From JANMGV01 sp037440405 (GTDB lineage: Bacteria; Planctomycetota; Planctomycetia; Pirellulales; Pirellulaceae), in contig JBBIUE010000130.1 of the NCBI GenBank assembly GCA_037440405.1, forward strand, positions 1 through 7,310: a stretch of 7,310 nucleotides of DNA, in the 5' to 3' direction. Below are positions 6,324-7,310 of the stretch, in pieces (position 1 is the stretch's first letter; every line of letters starts with the position of its first letter). The translations under genes and the position numbers were made by a program. The notes under the pieces were generated by a model, which had not been told where the DNA came from, searched no databases, and was given only the letters and a program-made list of their open reading frames with translations.

Positions 6324-6677
6324 CTATGAGTAAATGAGTCCATCATCACCAACGTACAGATCGACGCTGCCAAAGGCGTGACTTGCTTCAGTAAGTCTTT
6401 CGCCAACATCATCGGGCCAGTCCCCGTCCCAGAATCCTGCGCCGTGATGATTGCGAGTTAACCAAAAGTCATGGCCTGCTTGTACGAGGTTGTCCCCAAT
6501 GTCATTGGCGTGAGCCTCCTGAAACGCCGTGCAGTCATCAAGGATGCTTGCCAGTGTTTCAGGTGCGATTTCCTCGACTCCAAAGCTGAAATCCAGCGGA
6601 AGGCCACCAGACGCATCAGAGTTGTCGGTTGACGACCAAAGTGCAGCTTCGATGTATGCCCTGGTGAATTTGTCCAT
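6324..6677 (-). CDS. Phage/plasmid-associated conserved hypothetical protein, 117 aa
   Basis: The start is the ATG at 6677 (MDKFTRAYIEAALWSSTD), with GGAG at 6684-6687 six nucleotides before it. An in-frame codon at 6722 lies at the preceding stop and would add 15 poorly fitting residues. The protein matches, from memory, a family of unknown function common in phages, plasmids and proteobacterial genomes. Its signatures are AYIEAALWSS near the N-terminus, IAPETLASILDDC.AFQE in the middle, and the highly conserved AGHDFWLTRN.HGAGFWD followed by RLTEASHAFG and VDLYVGDDGLIY at the end. All are visible here at the usual length of about 115-120 aa. One variant is His in LTRNHHG, where Gly is common. 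Its presence hints that this cassette was exchanged with mobile elements. No biochemical role is known to me. It lies 44 nt after the HEAT gene and 9 nt before the next gene. Confidence 0.85.
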   Translation of the reverse strand: MDKFTRAYIEAALWSSTDNSDASGGLPLDFSFGVEEIAPETLASILDDCTAFQEAHANDIGDNLVQAGHDFWLTRNHHGAGFWDGDWPDDVGERLTEASHAFGSVDLYVGDDGLIYS

Positions 6678-6683
6678 TGGATG

Positions 6684-6687
6684 CTCC
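6684..6687 (-). promoter_or_regulatory. Shine-Dalgarno GGAG deciding the start at 6677
   Basis: Reading on the minus strand, GGAG ends 6 nt before the ATG at 6677. This supports MDKFTRAY as the true N-terminus rather than an upstream in-frame codon. Confidence 0.75.
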
Positions 6688-6721
6688 AGGTTTGAGGAAC
6701 ACCCCGTAGGGTACAATGACA

Positions 6722-7310
6722 CTAAGCGATTCTGAGTTGATGTAACACTTCCTCAAGATCGAGTCGAGATTCCCAACTTGCTGTAGATATGGCCATCGCA
6801 ACAACATCAAGATCGTCTTGGATGTGCGGCTTTAGCTCCAGCAGATTCTCTGCGCCAACCAAGCGATTGGTGTAGTCACTGTCTTTGAGCATCTCAAGAC
6901 AATTACCAATAACGTGAAGCCAGTTGCCAAATGTCAAACCATAAGCCTTGGCTGCTTCAAAACGAACAGTGAAGCTGTCATCGCTGAATAGCTTCATTGC
7001 GCTGTTGACGCCAGTTTTGTGCCTAAGCTCTCCCAAGAACTGGCTAGCCGTAGACCTGTGAATGGGCTTAGGATCGTTCAGGGCAGCGATCAAAACGGAA
7101 ACCGCTTCGGCATTGTTTGGATCAATTGCACCAATTGCACCAGCAGCGACGATTTGAAGGTAAGGTTCTGAGTTGTCAAGAAGAAAGTGCCTAATGGCTG
7201 GTAAAGCTGGCTTGGCTTTGGCCCCCATTTCCTTGAGCGACCAAAGGGAGTTGCAGCGAACTACAACGTCTAATTCCCCCAGATTCCTGATTAGTCGTTC
7301 GATTTTTTGC
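6722..7310 (-). CDS. HEAT-repeat protein, 5' end outside the window
   Basis: Partial gene with 195 visible codons. The frame stays open past the Met at 7228 to the window edge, and the added residues continue the repeat pattern (IERLIRNLGELDVVVRCNSL, then WSLKEMGAKAKPALPAIRHF). That Met is therefore internal, and the true start lies beyond 7310. Helix pairs of about 30-35 residues follow one another: LKEMGAKAKPALPAIRHFLL, then VAAGAIGAIDPNNAEAVSVL, then ASQFLGELRHKTGVNSAMKL, then RFEAAKAYGLTFGNWLHVIG, and a more divergent C-terminal pair. This is a HEAT/PBS-lyase-type alpha solenoid, normally a protein-binding scaffold. No enzymatic motif is visible. Its stop is 44 nt before the next gene of the minus-strand block. 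In compact cassettes such solenoids sometimes serve as immunity proteins, but that is only a possibility here. Confidence 0.85.
   Translation of the reverse strand, partial: QKIERLIRNLGELDVVVRCNSLWSLKEMGAKAKPALPAIRHFLLDNSEPYLQIVAAGAIGAIDPNNAEAVSVLIAALNDPKPIHRSTASQFLGELRHKTGVNSAMKLFSDDSFTVRFEAAKAYGLTFGNWLHVIGNCLEMLKDSDYTNRLVGAENLLELKPHIQDDLDVVAMAISTASWESRLDLEEVLHQLRIA

Noticed and set aside
7226..7228. ATG as the start of the HEAT-repeat gene
   Set aside because: The frame continues upstream to the window edge with residues that complete a HEAT helix, so this Met is internal.

Overview
The window most likely comes from a planctomycete of the Pirellulaceae type. This is an inference from gene style: secreted proteins with LFA-Q-like signal peptide ends, LPP20/FlgT-like repeat proteins of a kind common in that phylum, HEAT-repeat proteins with MGAKAKPALPAI-type repeats, roughly half G+C by eye, and an intergenic AT-hairpin motif embedded in GC-rich sequence. 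No ribosomal or other phylogenetic marker is present.

Layout. Positions 1-225 are a leader with no certain gene. Positions 226-4640 on the plus strand hold three co-directional genes spaced 44 and 75 nt apart. Each encodes an exported protein with an N-terminal signal peptide and no lipobox cysteine. The first has a FlgT-N/LPP20-like module. The second has two tandem copies of a related module, one of them interrupted by an Asn/Ala/Ser/Thr-rich insertion. The third has two such modules flanking a TPR segment. The true starts of the second and third genes are the ATGs at 1572 and 3021, which follow GGAGG and GGAG. Positions 4641-4911 are a gene-free convergent intergenic region with several inverted and direct repeats.

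Positions 7310-4912 on the minus strand hold six tightly packed genes for small proteins without signal peptides. In transcription order they are: a HEAT-repeat protein (5' end outside the window), a protein of a family I associate with phages and plasmids, an unrecognised 148-aa protein, a thioredoxin with an HCGPC active site, a 77-aa protein resembling a stand-alone subtilase propeptide (I9-like) domain, and an unrecognised 137-aa protein. The last five genes are linked by overlaps of 4 and 7 nt or gaps of 9 and 10 nt, so they are probably co-translated as one accessory module.

The two blocks converge and look functionally unrelated. The plus block is a cell-envelope system of unknown function. 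The minus block looks like a cytoplasmic accessory cassette. The sequence does not establish a biochemical role for either as a whole. The clearest structural finding is a 93-bp in-frame insertion in the second plus-strand gene, bounded by a perfect 13-nt direct repeat. Removing it restores a gap-free match to the other copy of the domain.
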